64,000 nt of DNA. Source: Verrucomicrobiota bacterium (GTDB taxonomy: Bacteria > Verrucomicrobiota > Verrucomicrobiae > Limisphaerales > UBA11358). Below are positions 26,377 through 36,400 of the stretch, piece after piece. Made by a program: the position numbers and the translations under genes. How positions within the stretch are numbered: the stretch's first letter is position 1; each line of letters begins with the position of its first letter. Location of the stretch: NCBI GenBank assembly GCA_014860005.1, contig JACZKP010000092.1, positions 41,511 through 105,510 on the forward strand. The letters run 5' to 3'. The notes beneath the pieces were generated by a model. The model made no database searches. It was not told the origin of the DNA and saw nothing but the letters and a program-made list of their open reading frames with translations.

Positions 26377-27351
26377 ATGAATTGCCGCATGCTCATACCG
26401 CTGGTCGCCGGCCTCCTGGTTCTCGCCGCTGACGCGACCGGACAAGGAACGGTCAATCCCGGACGGTTGCTGTTCCGCGAAACTCTGAATCTGGAAAAAG
26501 GGGAACTTGCCTGGCGATTCAAGGATCGCCCGCTGCTCGTGTACGCCTTTGGCAAGGACCAGTTCAAACCCTATGTGCGCGAGCTTTACACCTTGCGCGG
26601 CGAGAATGTGCTGCGCGATGCGCCGGCGGACCATTTGCATCACCATGGTTTGATGTTCGCCATTCGCGTCAACGGCGTGAACTTCTGGGAAGAGGTGGAC
26701 TCCCCGGGCTTTCAGAAATCCATCCGCCTGGTCACAAACCCGTCCGGTCGCGGGCCCGACGGCCAGCCACGGGCCTCATTCACGCAATTGATTCACTGGG
26801 TGAACTCCACCAATCAAACGGATGCTGATTCCGTTTCGCCGGTCATGCTGATTGAAGAACGCACTCTGACGCTGACCGTGGATGAGCGGAACGAGGAGGT
26901 TGCGCTGCGATGGGAGGCGGCCTTCGAGGTTGGTCCGGGTGTGGGCAGTGTCCGCTTGCACGGCGCGAACTATAACGGGCTGGGGCTGCGGCTGCCGCAG
27001 TCATTCGACAAGGTGGCGCGGTTCGCAAACTCGGAAAGCGCGGCTTACACCGGCGCCAACACGCAGAACGTGATCCCCGCCCAATGGACGAGCGTCGCTG
27101 GAACTTTCGAGAACCACGACATCATGCTGGTGCTGTTTGGGCACCCGCAGAATGCTCGGGGGGACGGACGGTTCTTTAGCATGACCGAGCCGTTCGCTTA
27201 TCTCAGTGCGACTCAGGGACTGGATCAGACGCCGCTTGAATACACCGGCGGCCAGAAGTTCCGGTTGCGCTATTTGCTGACGGTGTGTCCGTCGCACAAA
27301 TCTCGGGAGTTCATCGAGCAACGCAGTGAATCGTGGCGACAGCAAGACTAA
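26377..27351 (+). CDS. Exported DUF6807 (PmoA-like) protein
   Basis: A 324-residue protein from the ATG at 26377 with a signal peptide (MLIPLVAGLLVLAADATGQG). DAPADHLHHHGLMFAIRVNG and GYLSA-like FAYLSATQGLD segments match the family labelled DUF6807 or PmoA. This name has no proven link to methane monooxygenase here. The His-rich DHLHHHGL motif suggests metal binding. The family is frequent in Planctomycetota and Verrucomicrobiota, beside Gfo/Idh oxidoreductases and glycosidases. A role in processing sugars is inference from context. Confidence 0.8.
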   Translation: MNCRMLIPLVAGLLVLAADATGQGTVNPGRLLFRETLNLEKGELAWRFKDRPLLVYAFGKDQFKPYVRELYTLRGENVLRDAPADHLHHHGLMFAIRVNGVNFWEEVDSPGFQKSIRLVTNPSGRGPDGQPRASFTQLIHWVNSTNQTDADSVSPVMLIEERTLTLTVDERNEEVALRWEAAFEVGPGVGSVRLHGANYNGLGLRLPQSFDKVARFANSESAAYTGANTQNVIPAQWTSVAGTFENHDIMLVLFGHPQNARGDGRFFSMTEPFAYLSATQGLDQTPLEYTGGQKFRLRYLLTVCPSHKSREFIEQRSESWRQQD

Positions 27352-27420
27352 CCCGGAGATTTCACACGTGGCTGCCGACGCAACCAAAGAGCCGGATCAA
27401 TGGTCGAGACACCGAGAGCG

Positions 27421-27561
27421 ATTCTCCCTCTCCCAGCGGGAGAGGGCAGGGGTAAGGGAGAGTGCCTCGAGGGCGTGGCACTTCTGGATGACTCAAACAC
27501 GGCTCGTGAGGCAGGGCGTTCTCCCTCACCCTTTATCCCTCTCCCGCTGGGAGAGGGAGAC
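27421..27561. repeat. Family A inverted repeat pair in an intergenic region
   Basis: An intact composite element: CCCTCTCCCAGCGGGAGAGG near 27427, a 70-bp unique spacer, and the opposite-orientation palindrome ending near 27558, bordered by GGGTAAGGGAG and CCCTCACCCTTTA. It occupies the 432-bp gap between the DUF6807 and isomerase genes. The rest of 27562-27783 has no gene I can recognise. Confidence 0.88.
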
Positions 27562-27783
27562 CTCCGGCGGACGACCGCTGGGATTCTTGCCGTCCTTGCG
27601 CGAAGTAGCGGCACTGTATCACAGCCTCTCATTAGCTCCGGGCTTCAACCCGGGATTAACAAGATAAACCGTCGAGAGTGTGAAATGTCCGGTCCAAGTA
27701 TCTGTGTAAACCAACAATGGTGTGGGACGGTGAGATTTTGAATGGTCGGTTAACAAGCAACAACGAACACACGGAGCAACGTT

Positions 27784-28608
27784 ATGAACAAGATTCATCT
27801 CGGCATAAACCTCGAATTCGTCCGGCATCAGGACAAGAACTTCGAGTGGGGCGTCGCCAAGGCGGCGGAACTGGGCTACACGCACGTCGAACCGATGGTG
27901 CATTGGGGCCGCGAACTTCTCAGCGAGGCCGGCTACTTTCACAGCGTCTCGATGCTGGACGATCCGCTCCGCCTCAAGCGCTGTTGCCAGAAACACGGCG
28001 TCAAGCTGTCAGGTCTCTCTGCGCACACGCCGATTACCAAACCGGAGATTGGCGTGGAGTATCTCAAACAAGCCATCCGCTTCGCCGCCGAGTGCGGCGC
28101 GCCGGTGGTGAACACGGACGAAGGACCGAAGCAGGCATGGACCACCAAGGCCGAGGACCATGTGCTGATGCGCTACACGCTGATGGAAGCCGCGAAGGTG
28201 GCCGAGCCGCGCGGGATTCTCATCGGGCTGGAATGTCATCAGCAATACAGCAAAACGCCCGCGGGTCTGGATCGCATCCTTAAGCTGGTGAAAAGCCCGG
28301 CCATCGGGCTCAATTTCGACACCGGCAATTCCTACCTTGCCGGTGAAGATCCATACCAATGGCTGACGAAGATCGTGGGCCGCCTCGTGCATCTGCACGC
28401 GAAGGACATTTCCATCCAGCACTCGCAGGCCGAGCGCGGCAAAGTCACGGGCACGCCGGTCGGTTGTGCGTGCGGCGACGGTGTGATTGACTGGGCGCGC
28501 GTCATCAAGATTTGCCGCAAAGCGAAACGCGACATCGTGTTTTCCGTCGAGTGCGGCACAGTCGAGCAGGCGGAGCGTTCGATCCAGCATCTCAAGCGAC
28601 TGATCTAA
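27784..28608 (+). CDS. Cytoplasmic sugar isomerase/epimerase-like TIM barrel
   Basis: A 274-residue protein with no signal peptide, unlike the two exported relatives at 22-24 kb. LGINLEFVRHQDKNFEWGVA starts the barrel. The metal/active-site segments are GLECHQQYSKTPAGLDRIL, IGLNFDTGNSYLAG, VHLHAKDISI and VFSVECGT. This order is typical of IolE/hydroxypyruvate-isomerase-type AP2-endonuclease-like enzymes. It probably interconverts a keto sugar or inosose derivative in the cytoplasm. It precedes a Tat-exported oxidoreductase after a 332-bp gap. Confidence 0.82.
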   Translation: MNKIHLGINLEFVRHQDKNFEWGVAKAAELGYTHVEPMVHWGRELLSEAGYFHSVSMLDDPLRLKRCCQKHGVKLSGLSAHTPITKPEIGVEYLKQAIRFAAECGAPVVNTDEGPKQAWTTKAEDHVLMRYTLMEAAKVAEPRGILIGLECHQQYSKTPAGLDRILKLVKSPAIGLNFDTGNSYLAGEDPYQWLTKIVGRLVHLHAKDISIQHSQAERGKVTGTPVGCACGDGVIDWARVIKICRKAKRDIVFSVECGTVEQAERSIQHLKRLI

Positions 28609-28940
28609 TTCATTCCTATGGTGGTGGCGCGAACCCTCACCTCGGCCCTCTTCCTTTCGGAAAGGGAGAGGGAGAATCGTAGCCCATCTGTCGGCAAACC
28701 TTGCGCGCTTGGAACGCTGACGACGAATCGCGTGCGGGTGAGGTTATCGTGTCACTCCCGGAGCTGTCCGCTTACCACCAACCGGAGCGCCGATCTCCGA
28801 TCCGGCGCGCTGCAAAGGAGAATCGAGCTGGGTCGGAGACCGGCGCTCCTCTTCTTGCGTGGCGGTCTCAATTGCGTTGGGACCATTCTACTCAAATTTG
28901 CCGCTGGTCTGTCACCAGTAATTCCATCCAGAATCGAATT
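28609..28940. other. Intergenic region with a degenerate repeat half-site
   Basis: This 332-bp gap holds a variant of the family A repeat near 28640-28680 (CTTCCTTTCGGAAAGGGAGAG, core altered) and a hairpin-rich stretch around 28790-28870. Although the frame of the next gene is open through much of it, the translated residues look non-conserved. I see no separate gene. Confidence 0.5.
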
Positions 28941-30191
28941 ATGAACCGTGACGCTTCGCAGAATTCTCGTTCAACCTGCACGCGGAGGAGTTTTCTCAAG
29001 AACACTTCCCTCGGCGCAGTGGTGTTGAGCCTCGGCCCGCTGGCATTGCGCGGCGCGTCCGGCGCGAATGACCGCATCAACCTCGGCATGATTGGCACCG
29101 GCGATCGCGCTCAGGCGTTGCTCTCGGAAATCCTTCGGGCGGCCAAGAGCCAGAATGTTCAGGTAACAGCCGTGTGCGATGTGTGGAAGAAGAACCGTGA
29201 AGCCACCGCCGCCAAAATCACCAAGGCCACGGGCAGCCAACCTCGCACGTGCTCGCGGTTTCAGGAATTGCTGGCGTTGCCGGACGTGGACGCCGTCGTC
29301 ATCGCCACGCCGGACTTCGGCCACACGCCCATTATGTTGGAGGCGCTGGCGGCGGGCAAAGATGTCTATGTCGAGAAGCCCATGTCCCTGGACCTGGACC
29401 TTGCCAACAAAGCCCTAGCCCTGGCACGGGCGAAGAATCGCATCGTGCAGGTCGGGACGCAGCGGCGCAGCGACGGCCGGCATCTTGCCGCAGCGCAGGA
29501 GGTTGCTTCCGGGGTGCTGGGCAAACTGAATCGCATCTCTGTGGCGGTGCATTTCAATCACGCGCGCTGGGCGCGGCCTTACGCGGATTGCCTGGAAGCC
29601 GACGTGGACTGGCCGGCATTTCTCATGGGCCAGGGCACGCTGCCTTTTGATGCAAAGCTGCTGCGACGCTGGCAGCTATATCGCTTTTGTACGAATGGCA
29701 TTCCTGGATTGTGGCTGCCGCATTTCGCCGACCTCGTGTGCTTTTTGACGGGAACGAAATACCCCTCGCGCGCCGTGTCGCTGGGCGGCAACTACGTGTG
29801 GCAGGATGGCCGCGAACATTCGGACACGTTCCACACGGTGCTGGAATATCCGGAAGGATTCCTGTTCGACTTTGCAATGGACCTCGGCAACGCCGCCGGT
29901 TCGCACTTTCGCTTGCACGGTACCGCGGCGACACTGGACATGGACAACTGGACGATTACGCCGGAAGGCGGCACAAGAGACAAACCCGCCGAGCCACGCA
30001 AGCTCACCGGCGTGCCGGTTACACCCCACATGGAGAATTGGCTGGAATGTCTGCGCTCCCGGAAACTGCCGGCGGCGGACATTCAAATCGGACAACAACA
30101 GACCGTGGCGGTGGTCATGTCCGCGCTGGCGCAGGAAGCCGGACGACGGCAGCAGTTTGATCCGGTCAAACAAACCATTGTGAGTGCTTGA
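28941..30191 (+). CDS. Tat-exported Gfo/Idh/MocA-family oxidoreductase
   Basis: A 416-residue protein starting at the ATG at 28941. An upstream extension to 28701 would place 80 irrelevant residues before the signal. CTRRSFLKNTSLGAVVLSLG is a Tat signal. INLGMIGTGDRAQALLSEIL and KDVYVEKPMSLDLD (catalytic Lys in EKP) define the family. The later PHFADLVCFLTG supplies the conserved HxxD-type active-site region. The expected role is redox chemistry on exported sugars or glycosides. It converges with maf. Confidence 0.87.
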   Translation: MNRDASQNSRSTCTRRSFLKNTSLGAVVLSLGPLALRGASGANDRINLGMIGTGDRAQALLSEILRAAKSQNVQVTAVCDVWKKNREATAAKITKATGSQPRTCSRFQELLALPDVDAVVIATPDFGHTPIMLEALAAGKDVYVEKPMSLDLDLANKALALARAKNRIVQVGTQRRSDGRHLAAAQEVASGVLGKLNRISVAVHFNHARWARPYADCLEADVDWPAFLMGQGTLPFDAKLLRRWQLYRFCTNGIPGLWLPHFADLVCFLTGTKYPSRAVSLGGNYVWQDGREHSDTFHTVLEYPEGFLFDFAMDLGNAAGSHFRLHGTAATLDMDNWTITPEGGTRDKPAEPRKLTGVPVTPHMENWLECLRSRKLPAADIQIGQQQTVAVVMSALAQEAGRRQQFDPVKQTIVSA

Positions 30192-30232
30192 AGAATGGAG
30201 GGAAGTTATGTGCCGTAGTCCAAGGCCCTGTT

Positions 30233-30808
30233 TCACTGCGTCGTCCACGCGTTCAGTTCCGCTCGCACCTGCTCCATCGGCAGGCCCACCACGTTGCTGT
30301 AGGAGCCGGAGATTTCCTCGATGATCAATTCGCCGTGTTCCTGGATCGCGTACGCCCCGGCCTTGTCCAGCGGATGGACGAGCGAGAGATAGTGCCAAAC
30401 CTGCTCGCTGGTCAGGGCGCGAAACCGGACATCGGTGCTCGCGGCGAACACGCGCTCGCGATGGGCGCGCAGATGGATGAAGTTCACCCCCGTGATCACC
30501 TGATGCGTGCGGCCCTGCAAGCGCTCGATCATTCGCCCTGCTTCCTCGAGATCCGCCGGCTTGCCAAAAATCTCGTCGTCCAGAAACACCAGCGTGTCCG
30601 CGCCGAGCACCAGGGCGTCCGGAAACTTCTTGGCAATCGCGCGGGCCTTGCGGTGGGCGTTGAGCTGGCAAAGCTCCTGCGGCGTCAGGTATTCGGGCGT
30701 CAACTCCGGCGCGTCACTGGGCAGGATCTGAAATTGCGGCTGCACCTGACGCAACAACTCGGCCCGGCGCGGCGAGGCGGAGGCCAGGATAAGCGGCGGA
30801 AGGTTCAC
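30233..30808 (-). CDS. maf: Maf-like nucleotide pyrophosphatase
   Basis: A 191-residue protein from a GTG at 30808. The frame is open to 30898, but LILASASPRRAELLRQ, the standard Maf N-terminus, lies directly after the GTG. VLGADTLVFLDDEIFGKPAD carries the catalytic Asp, and DKAGAYAIQEHGELIIEEIS is the second conserved block. Maf proteins hydrolyse non-canonical or excess NTPs (for example dTTP, UTP, or modified bases). It lies downstream of the sigma-factor gene on the same strand with a 105-bp gap. Confidence 0.92.
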   Translation of the reverse strand: MNLPPLILASASPRRAELLRQVQPQFQILPSDAPELTPEYLTPQELCQLNAHRKARAIAKKFPDALVLGADTLVFLDDEIFGKPADLEEAGRMIERLQGRTHQVITGVNFIHLRAHRERVFAASTDVRFRALTSEQVWHYLSLVHPLDKAGAYAIQEHGELIIEEISGSYSNVVGLPMEQVRAELNAWTTQ

Positions 30809-30913
30809 GTGAGATTCGCGCGTTGTGCAAATTGGGTGCGCACGCCGGCAATTTAGGCCGGCGACCCAGGAATGTCGAGCGCCCGGGCAGCGCTCCAACT
30901 GTGGGATGCGAGG

Positions 30914-31546
30914 TCAGTGCGAGTGGGAAGGATCGCGTTGCACGCGGCTGGCCGGGTCGCCGAAGCGGCGCGTCAAGTCCTCGCGCAGTTGCAGGCGGGC
31001 ACGCAGCAGGCGGACCTTCACGTTGGCCTCGCTCAACCCCAGCGCCCCGGCGGTTTCTTTCACGGACAAACCTTCCACGTCGCGCAGCACGAACACGAGC
31101 CGGTGCTTGTCGTCCAGTTGTGACAGCGCAGCATCGAGCAGGCGGCGCGTTTCGTTGCGTTCCACCAGTTGTTCCGGCGAATCGCGCCAGTCCGCGATGA
31201 ACTCCGGATGCGGAATGGCGTCGTAGTCTTCACCCGGTTCGGTGGCGGCGTCGAACGAGATGGTGTCCAAACCCTGGCGTTTGCGGATGATTTTGAGCGC
31301 GGCATAAGTGGCGATCCGATTAAGCCACGTGGCGAAGCTGGCTTCCTCGCGAAACTTGCCCAGACCTTCCAGGGCACTGATGAAAGCCTGCTGCGTGACA
31401 TCTTCGGCGTCATGCGGATTCTGCACAATGCGCAGGGCAAGGGTATAAATGCGCCGCTCGTGGCGATTGACGAGTTCCTCAAACGCCGCGAGGTCGCCGG
31501 CTTTGGCGCGGCGGACTAATTCGGCATCATGTGGCAGCATTTCCAT
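30914..31546 (-). CDS. ECF-type RNA polymerase sigma factor
   Basis: A 210-residue protein. Region 2 includes LVNRHERRIYTLALRIVQNP and DAEDVTQQAFISALEGLGKF. Region 4 is LDDKHRLVFVLRDVEGLSVK followed by ETAGALGLSEANVKVRLLRA. Both DNA-binding domains are complete. No anti-sigma factor lies on either side: downstream is maf, and the gene upstream is divergent. Regulation is therefore unclear. An oxidoreductase starts divergently at 31772, 225 bp away. Confidence 0.92.
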   Translation of the reverse strand: MEMLPHDAELVRRAKAGDLAAFEELVNRHERRIYTLALRIVQNPHDAEDVTQQAFISALEGLGKFREEASFATWLNRIATYAALKIIRKRQGLDTISFDAATEPGEDYDAIPHPEFIADWRDSPEQLVERNETRRLLDAALSQLDDKHRLVFVLRDVEGLSVKETAGALGLSEANVKVRLLRARLQLREDLTRRFGDPASRVQRDPSHSH

Positions 31547-31771
31547 CTGTCAATTCCCCGCCGCCAGAGTAGCGAAAGCAATGCGCGCGTCTAGGCCGGA
31601 TAAGTCGCGACAAGGTGCATGGGTTTCGCACGCATGAACCGCCCACTAAACGAGAACCCTCGATAAACGGTTCCTCTCCCGCAAGTCTAACAGGTCTGGA
31701 ATATATTCCTTTGCTCCCCGTGTCGGCATGTTAGTTTCAAGTCAGTTTGGACATTCAACCACAGGTGAATT

Positions 31772-33133
31772 ATGAATTCTGAATCCAATCGCACTCCACA
31801 TTCCGGTGAATCCCGCCGTTCGTTCATCCGCAGAACCGCGACGCTCGCCGCCGCCGCTTCGACCCCTGCGTTTTTTCGCACACCGGTTTACGGACAAAAC
31901 ACGGCACCCTCGGCCAACGTCACTGGCGCCAACAATCGCATTGCCGTTGCCTATATCGGCACGGGCAAGCAGGGCATGGAGCACGTGCGGTCGCAGAAGA
32001 AATTCGCCCCGGACAACAACATCGTTCAGGCCGCCGCCTGCGATCTCTATGCGAAGCATCTTGAATCCGCCAAAAAGACCATGAATCTGACGGACGCCGA
32101 CGGGTTTGCTGATCATCGGCGGTTGCTCGAACGCAAGGACATTGACGCGGTGATTATTTCCACCGTGGACAACTGGCACGCCCAGTGTTCGATTGACGCG
32201 GTGGAGGCAGGCAAACACGTCTTTTGCGAGAAGCCCATGACGCGCTATCTGGACGAGGCGTGGCGGGTGTATGACGCGGTCAAGAAAAGCGGCAAGGTCT
32301 ATGTCATCGGCTCGCAGGGGTGCATGGATGCCAAGTGGCACAAGGCGGCCGAATGGGTGAAGGCCGGCAAGCTCGGTCCGCTGGTATGGGGCCAAGGCTC
32401 GTATTGCCGCAACAATCCGAAGAACGACGAATGGCAGTTCCCAATTGATCCCGACGCCAACGAGAAGAACCTCGATTGGTATCGCTGGCTGGGCAAAGCG
32501 CCAAAGATTCCGTTCAATCCGCAGCACTATTTTAGCTGGCACAAGTACTACCTCTACAACTCCGGTCTCATCGGGAATCTGCTGCCGCATCGTTTTCATC
32601 CCATGATGCTGGCGACCGGCAACGCGGAGTACCCGCGCCGTGTCGTGGCCACCGGCACCAAGAAGGTATCCACGGAGCGCGAAATTACGGACACGACGCA
32701 TCTGCTGGCGGAGTATCCGAGCGGACTCACGCTGCTGGTCGCCGGGAGCACGGTGAACGAACAAGGGCTGCCCGACATGCTGCGCGGACGCAAAGCCACG
32801 CTCAGTTTTGCGTCCAGTCAGAACCGGGTGGAACTGAAACCCGAGCGCATCTTCTCGGAGGAAATTGACGCGGAGGAATTCAATGATCCCACGCCGGTCG
32901 AAAGCATCGCGCGTTTGGAAAAGAACTTCTTCGACTGCATCCGCTCGGGCAAGACGCCGGTGGCCAATCTGGAACTGGCCATCCGCGCGCAAACGGTGCT
33001 GTGCATGGCGGAAATGTCCGAACGTCTCGGCCTCGCGCTGTTCTACGACGAGCAGAAGCGGGCACTCAAGACCAGCGACGGGAAGGTCGTGCCGCCACTG
33101 ACGTACGACACGGTGGTGCCCGTCACAGCTTGA
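31772..33133 (+). CDS. Tat-exported Gfo/Idh/MocA-family oxidoreductase
   Basis: A 453-residue protein. GESRRSFIRRTATLAAAAST is a Tat signal. IAVAYIGTGKQGMEHVRSQK is the Rossmann nucleotide site, and KHVFCEKPMTRYLDEAWRVY contains the catalytic Lys. It is a third family member in the window but not a close paralogue of the other two: a GLIGNLLPHRFHPMML region replaces their active-site segment. It lies upstream of the GH106-like gene with a repeat element between, and may act on released sugars. Confidence 0.87.
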   Translation: MNSESNRTPHSGESRRSFIRRTATLAAAASTPAFFRTPVYGQNTAPSANVTGANNRIAVAYIGTGKQGMEHVRSQKKFAPDNNIVQAAACDLYAKHLESAKKTMNLTDADGFADHRRLLERKDIDAVIISTVDNWHAQCSIDAVEAGKHVFCEKPMTRYLDEAWRVYDAVKKSGKVYVIGSQGCMDAKWHKAAEWVKAGKLGPLVWGQGSYCRNNPKNDEWQFPIDPDANEKNLDWYRWLGKAPKIPFNPQHYFSWHKYYLYNSGLIGNLLPHRFHPMMLATGNAEYPRRVVATGTKKVSTEREITDTTHLLAEYPSGLTLLVAGSTVNEQGLPDMLRGRKATLSFASSQNRVELKPERIFSEEIDAEEFNDPTPVESIARLEKNFFDCIRSGKTPVANLELAIRAQTVLCMAEMSERLGLALFYDEQKRALKTSDGKVVPPLTYDTVVPVTA

Positions 33134-33224
33134 ACCACCCGCCGCAAGTTCACAGAGCTTTGCGTCCGTTGGGATACCCTTTGCGCTGCTGTGTATCACA
33201 ATCCTCGAACGCCGCGAGGATTTT

Positions 33225-33376
33225 GGAGTGCGGTGACTTGTCACCGCTTGGGCCGCTTGGCCGGCTTGCCGGCCAAGCAGAGCCGCGTTCAGCGGCTCGC
33301 AGAGCAGTTTCGATATTCACTTGCGTTTGACGGCGACAAGTCGCCTGCGGAAAGCGCGGACCAGTCCGCGCACTCC
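33225..33376. repeat. Family C MITE-like palindromic element, intergenic copy
   Basis: A 152-bp unit bounded by GGAGTGCGGTGACTTGTCAC and an inverted CACTCC end, with internal GGCGACAAGTCGCC. The same unit, with similar ends, occurs at 39952-40102 (inside the MmeI-like gene) and 58016-58165. Terminal inverted repeats plus a conserved size of 150-152 bp suggest a non-autonomous mobile element. It fills much of the gap 33134-33492, where I see no gene. Confidence 0.85.
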
Positions 33377-33492
33377 AAAGTGGTTGCAGCTTCTTTGCAC
33401 GGTGTCCCCGGGGTTGAGAGGGAGAACGGAACAACCCCGCGCTCTTTGATTTCGGTCAAGGGTTTCGGTTCCGAATGGCGCATTGTCAGGGC

Positions 33493-36400
33493 ATGAAAAA
33501 GCTTCGGATTTCCTGGGTGATCGGATTCGCGCTCTGCTTCATGGGTCATTCGTTGCCCGTCTCGGCGGCGGATTCGGCCAGCGTCAAAAAACATTTCCAA
33601 GATCCGCCGCGCGAATACAGCACGGGCCCGTTGTGGGTCTGGAACGACATGCTCACCGAGGAGCAAATCCGCTCCACGCTGCGCGACCTCGCCAACCAGA
33701 AAGTCAAACAGGCCTGGGTGCATCCGCGGCCCGGTTTGATGACGCCGTATCTCTCCGATGAATGGTTCCAACTCTGGAACGTCGCGCTCGACGAGGCCGA
33801 ACGCCTCGACATGAACATCTGGATTTACGACGAGAATTCGTATCCCAGCGGATTTGCCGGCGGCTGGGTGCCGGAACTGATGCCCGAAGCACGCGGTCGC
33901 GGTTTGAAATTGAGCGAAACGAAAACGGCTCCCAAGTGGGAGGACAGTCTTCTCGCCGTTTATCGTTTGGATGGTGGAAAAACGGAAAACATCTCCGCCA
34001 AGGTCAAAGCGGGCGAAGCGTTCGGTGAAGGTCGGTTTGTGGTAGCGTCAATCCTTCGTGCCGGAAACTCACCGTGGACCGCGAATCGTTCTTACGTGGA
34101 TTTGATGTATCCAGGCGTGGCGGAGAAATTCCTGGAGGTCACGCTGGAACCGTATCGCAAGCGCTTCGGCGAACATTTTGGCAAACGCATTCCCGGCTCA
34201 TTCACCGATGAACCGGAACTGCGTCCCGCCGGCGGATTGCCGTGGACACCCGATCTTCCGGAGCAGTTCAAGAAACGCTGGGGCTACGATTTGTTGGACA
34301 ACCTGCCCAGTCTGCTGCTCGAAATTGGCGACTGGCGCAAGGTCCGCCACAATTATTTTCAGACGCAGCTCGACCTGTTCATCGAACGCTGGGCCAAACC
34401 GTATTTCGAGTATTGCGAGAAGAACAACCTGGAATTCACCGGCCACTACTGGGAACACAATTGGCCCAACTGCGTCGGGGTGCCGGACAACATGGCCATG
34501 TCCGCCTGGCAGCAGCGGCCCGGCATTGACACGTTGATGAATCAGTATGCGGAGCACACCCACGCGCAGTTCGGCAACGTGCGCGCCTGCCGTGAAATCT
34601 CCAGCCTCGGCAACCAGTTTGGCCGACGCACGCTGTGCGAAATCTATGGCGCCGGCGGCTGGGACTTGCGTTTCGAGGACATGAAACGCATCGGCGACTG
34701 GCTGCAAGTCCTTGGCGTCAACACCCTCAACCAGCATCTCCAGTACATCACCCTCCGCGGCGCGCGCAAACGTGATCATCCGCAGTCCTTCTCGTATCAC
34801 ACGCCCTGGTGGGACGCGTATCACGTCTCCGCGCAATATCTCGCCCGGCTTTCGGCGGCGCTGTCGCAAGGCGAACAGATCAACCGCATTCTCATCATTG
34901 AGCCCACCACCACCGCGTGGATGTATCAGGGCAACGGCGGCAAACTGAACGCCATTGGTGACAGTTTTTCCAAGTTGCTCATGAAGCTCGAAGCAGCGCA
35001 GATCGAATACGATCTCGGCTGCGAAGACGTGATTGCGCGGCACGGTTCGGTGCGCGGCAAACAATTCCGCGTTGGCCGCCGCGACTACGACGTTGTGGTG
35101 CTTCCACCGCACACGGAGAACATCAACGCCGCCGTGACCGATCTGGGAGAGGCATTGCTGCTGGGCGGCGGCACCATCGTTTGCCTCGGTGAAGCGCCCT
35201 CGCGCATGGACGGCGCGGAATCGTGGCGTGTGTCCGAAGGCGTCAATGAACCCGGTTGGAAGTTCGCCAAGGCGGAGGATGCCGTGGAGGTTTTGGGCCG
35301 CTGGAATCGCCACGATGAATTCCGCATCACGCGGTCGGCCAACGATCGCGGTATTCTGTTCCACATGCGTCGTCAATTGACGGACGGCGAATTGCTGTTC
35401 CTGGTGAACACAAGCATCGAGTCGCCCTCGAAGGGTGAGCTTTTCTCCAGGCAGAAGGGCATTGAACATTGGGACGCCTACAGCGGCAAGGTTCAGGCTT
35501 ATCCCTTCAGTGCAGCGCCTGCCGGTGTGAATGCGAGCTTTGAACTGCCGCCATCCGGCAGTCTGCTGCTGTTCCTTTCCAACAAACCTCTCAAGCCAGC
35601 GCCTGCCGTCAGCGAGGTTGTCACAGTGTTGCGGCCGCAAGGCCCGCCCGCCATTCGTCGCCTCGAACCCAACGTCCTCACGCTGGATTACGTGGACATA
35701 ACGGCCGGCGGCGAATCGAAGAAGGACGTCTATTTTTATGATGCCCAACGCTTCGCTTTCCAGAAGAACGGCCTGGATCGCAATCCGTGGGACAGCGCGG
35801 TGCAGTTTAAGGACGAGTTGATCACGAAAAAGTTTCCGGCCAACAGCGGCTTCACCGCGAGCTACAAATTCACCATTGAAGGCAACGTGCCGAAGAACCT
35901 GGCCATCGCCATCGAGCGGCCAGATCTCTACACCATCACCTGCAATGGCCAACCGGTAGCCGCCGAGGTAACGAGGCGGATTCCGCACGGGGCCGGTGAC
36001 AGTCCCGAGTTCAAAGACTGGTGGCTCGACAAGGCATTCGGGAAGATCGCCATTGCCGCAGCCGCGCGCGTGGGCGAAAACATAGTCACGCTCAGCGCGC
36101 AGCCGTTCACGATGTATCACGAACTTGAACCCGCCTACGTGCTTGGCGACTTCACCCTGAAACCGGCGGACAAAGGCTTCGTCATCGCGCCCGGGCAACC
36201 GTTGCGCCTCGCGCCTGCCACCACCACGCAATCGCTGACGCACAGCATCAATTCCGATGGCACGATGTGGTTGAGCGCCGGCATCGGTTTTGGTCAGGGC
36301 GCGGATGATCGCGCACCATACCTGGTGTTCGATCTCGGCCGCAACGCGAGTTTCAACAGCCTCCGCATCTGGAATTACTGTGAAGCGCACGTCCACAATC

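Noticed and set aside
26377..27351. Methane monooxygenase subunit (PmoA)
   Set aside because: The family name derives from an old annotation; the protein is a soluble exported DUF6807 member and nothing indicates methane oxidation.
29676..30671. 331-codon minus-strand frame across the Gfo/Idh gene end and maf
   Set aside because: It overlaps two well-supported genes in other frames and shows no family features.
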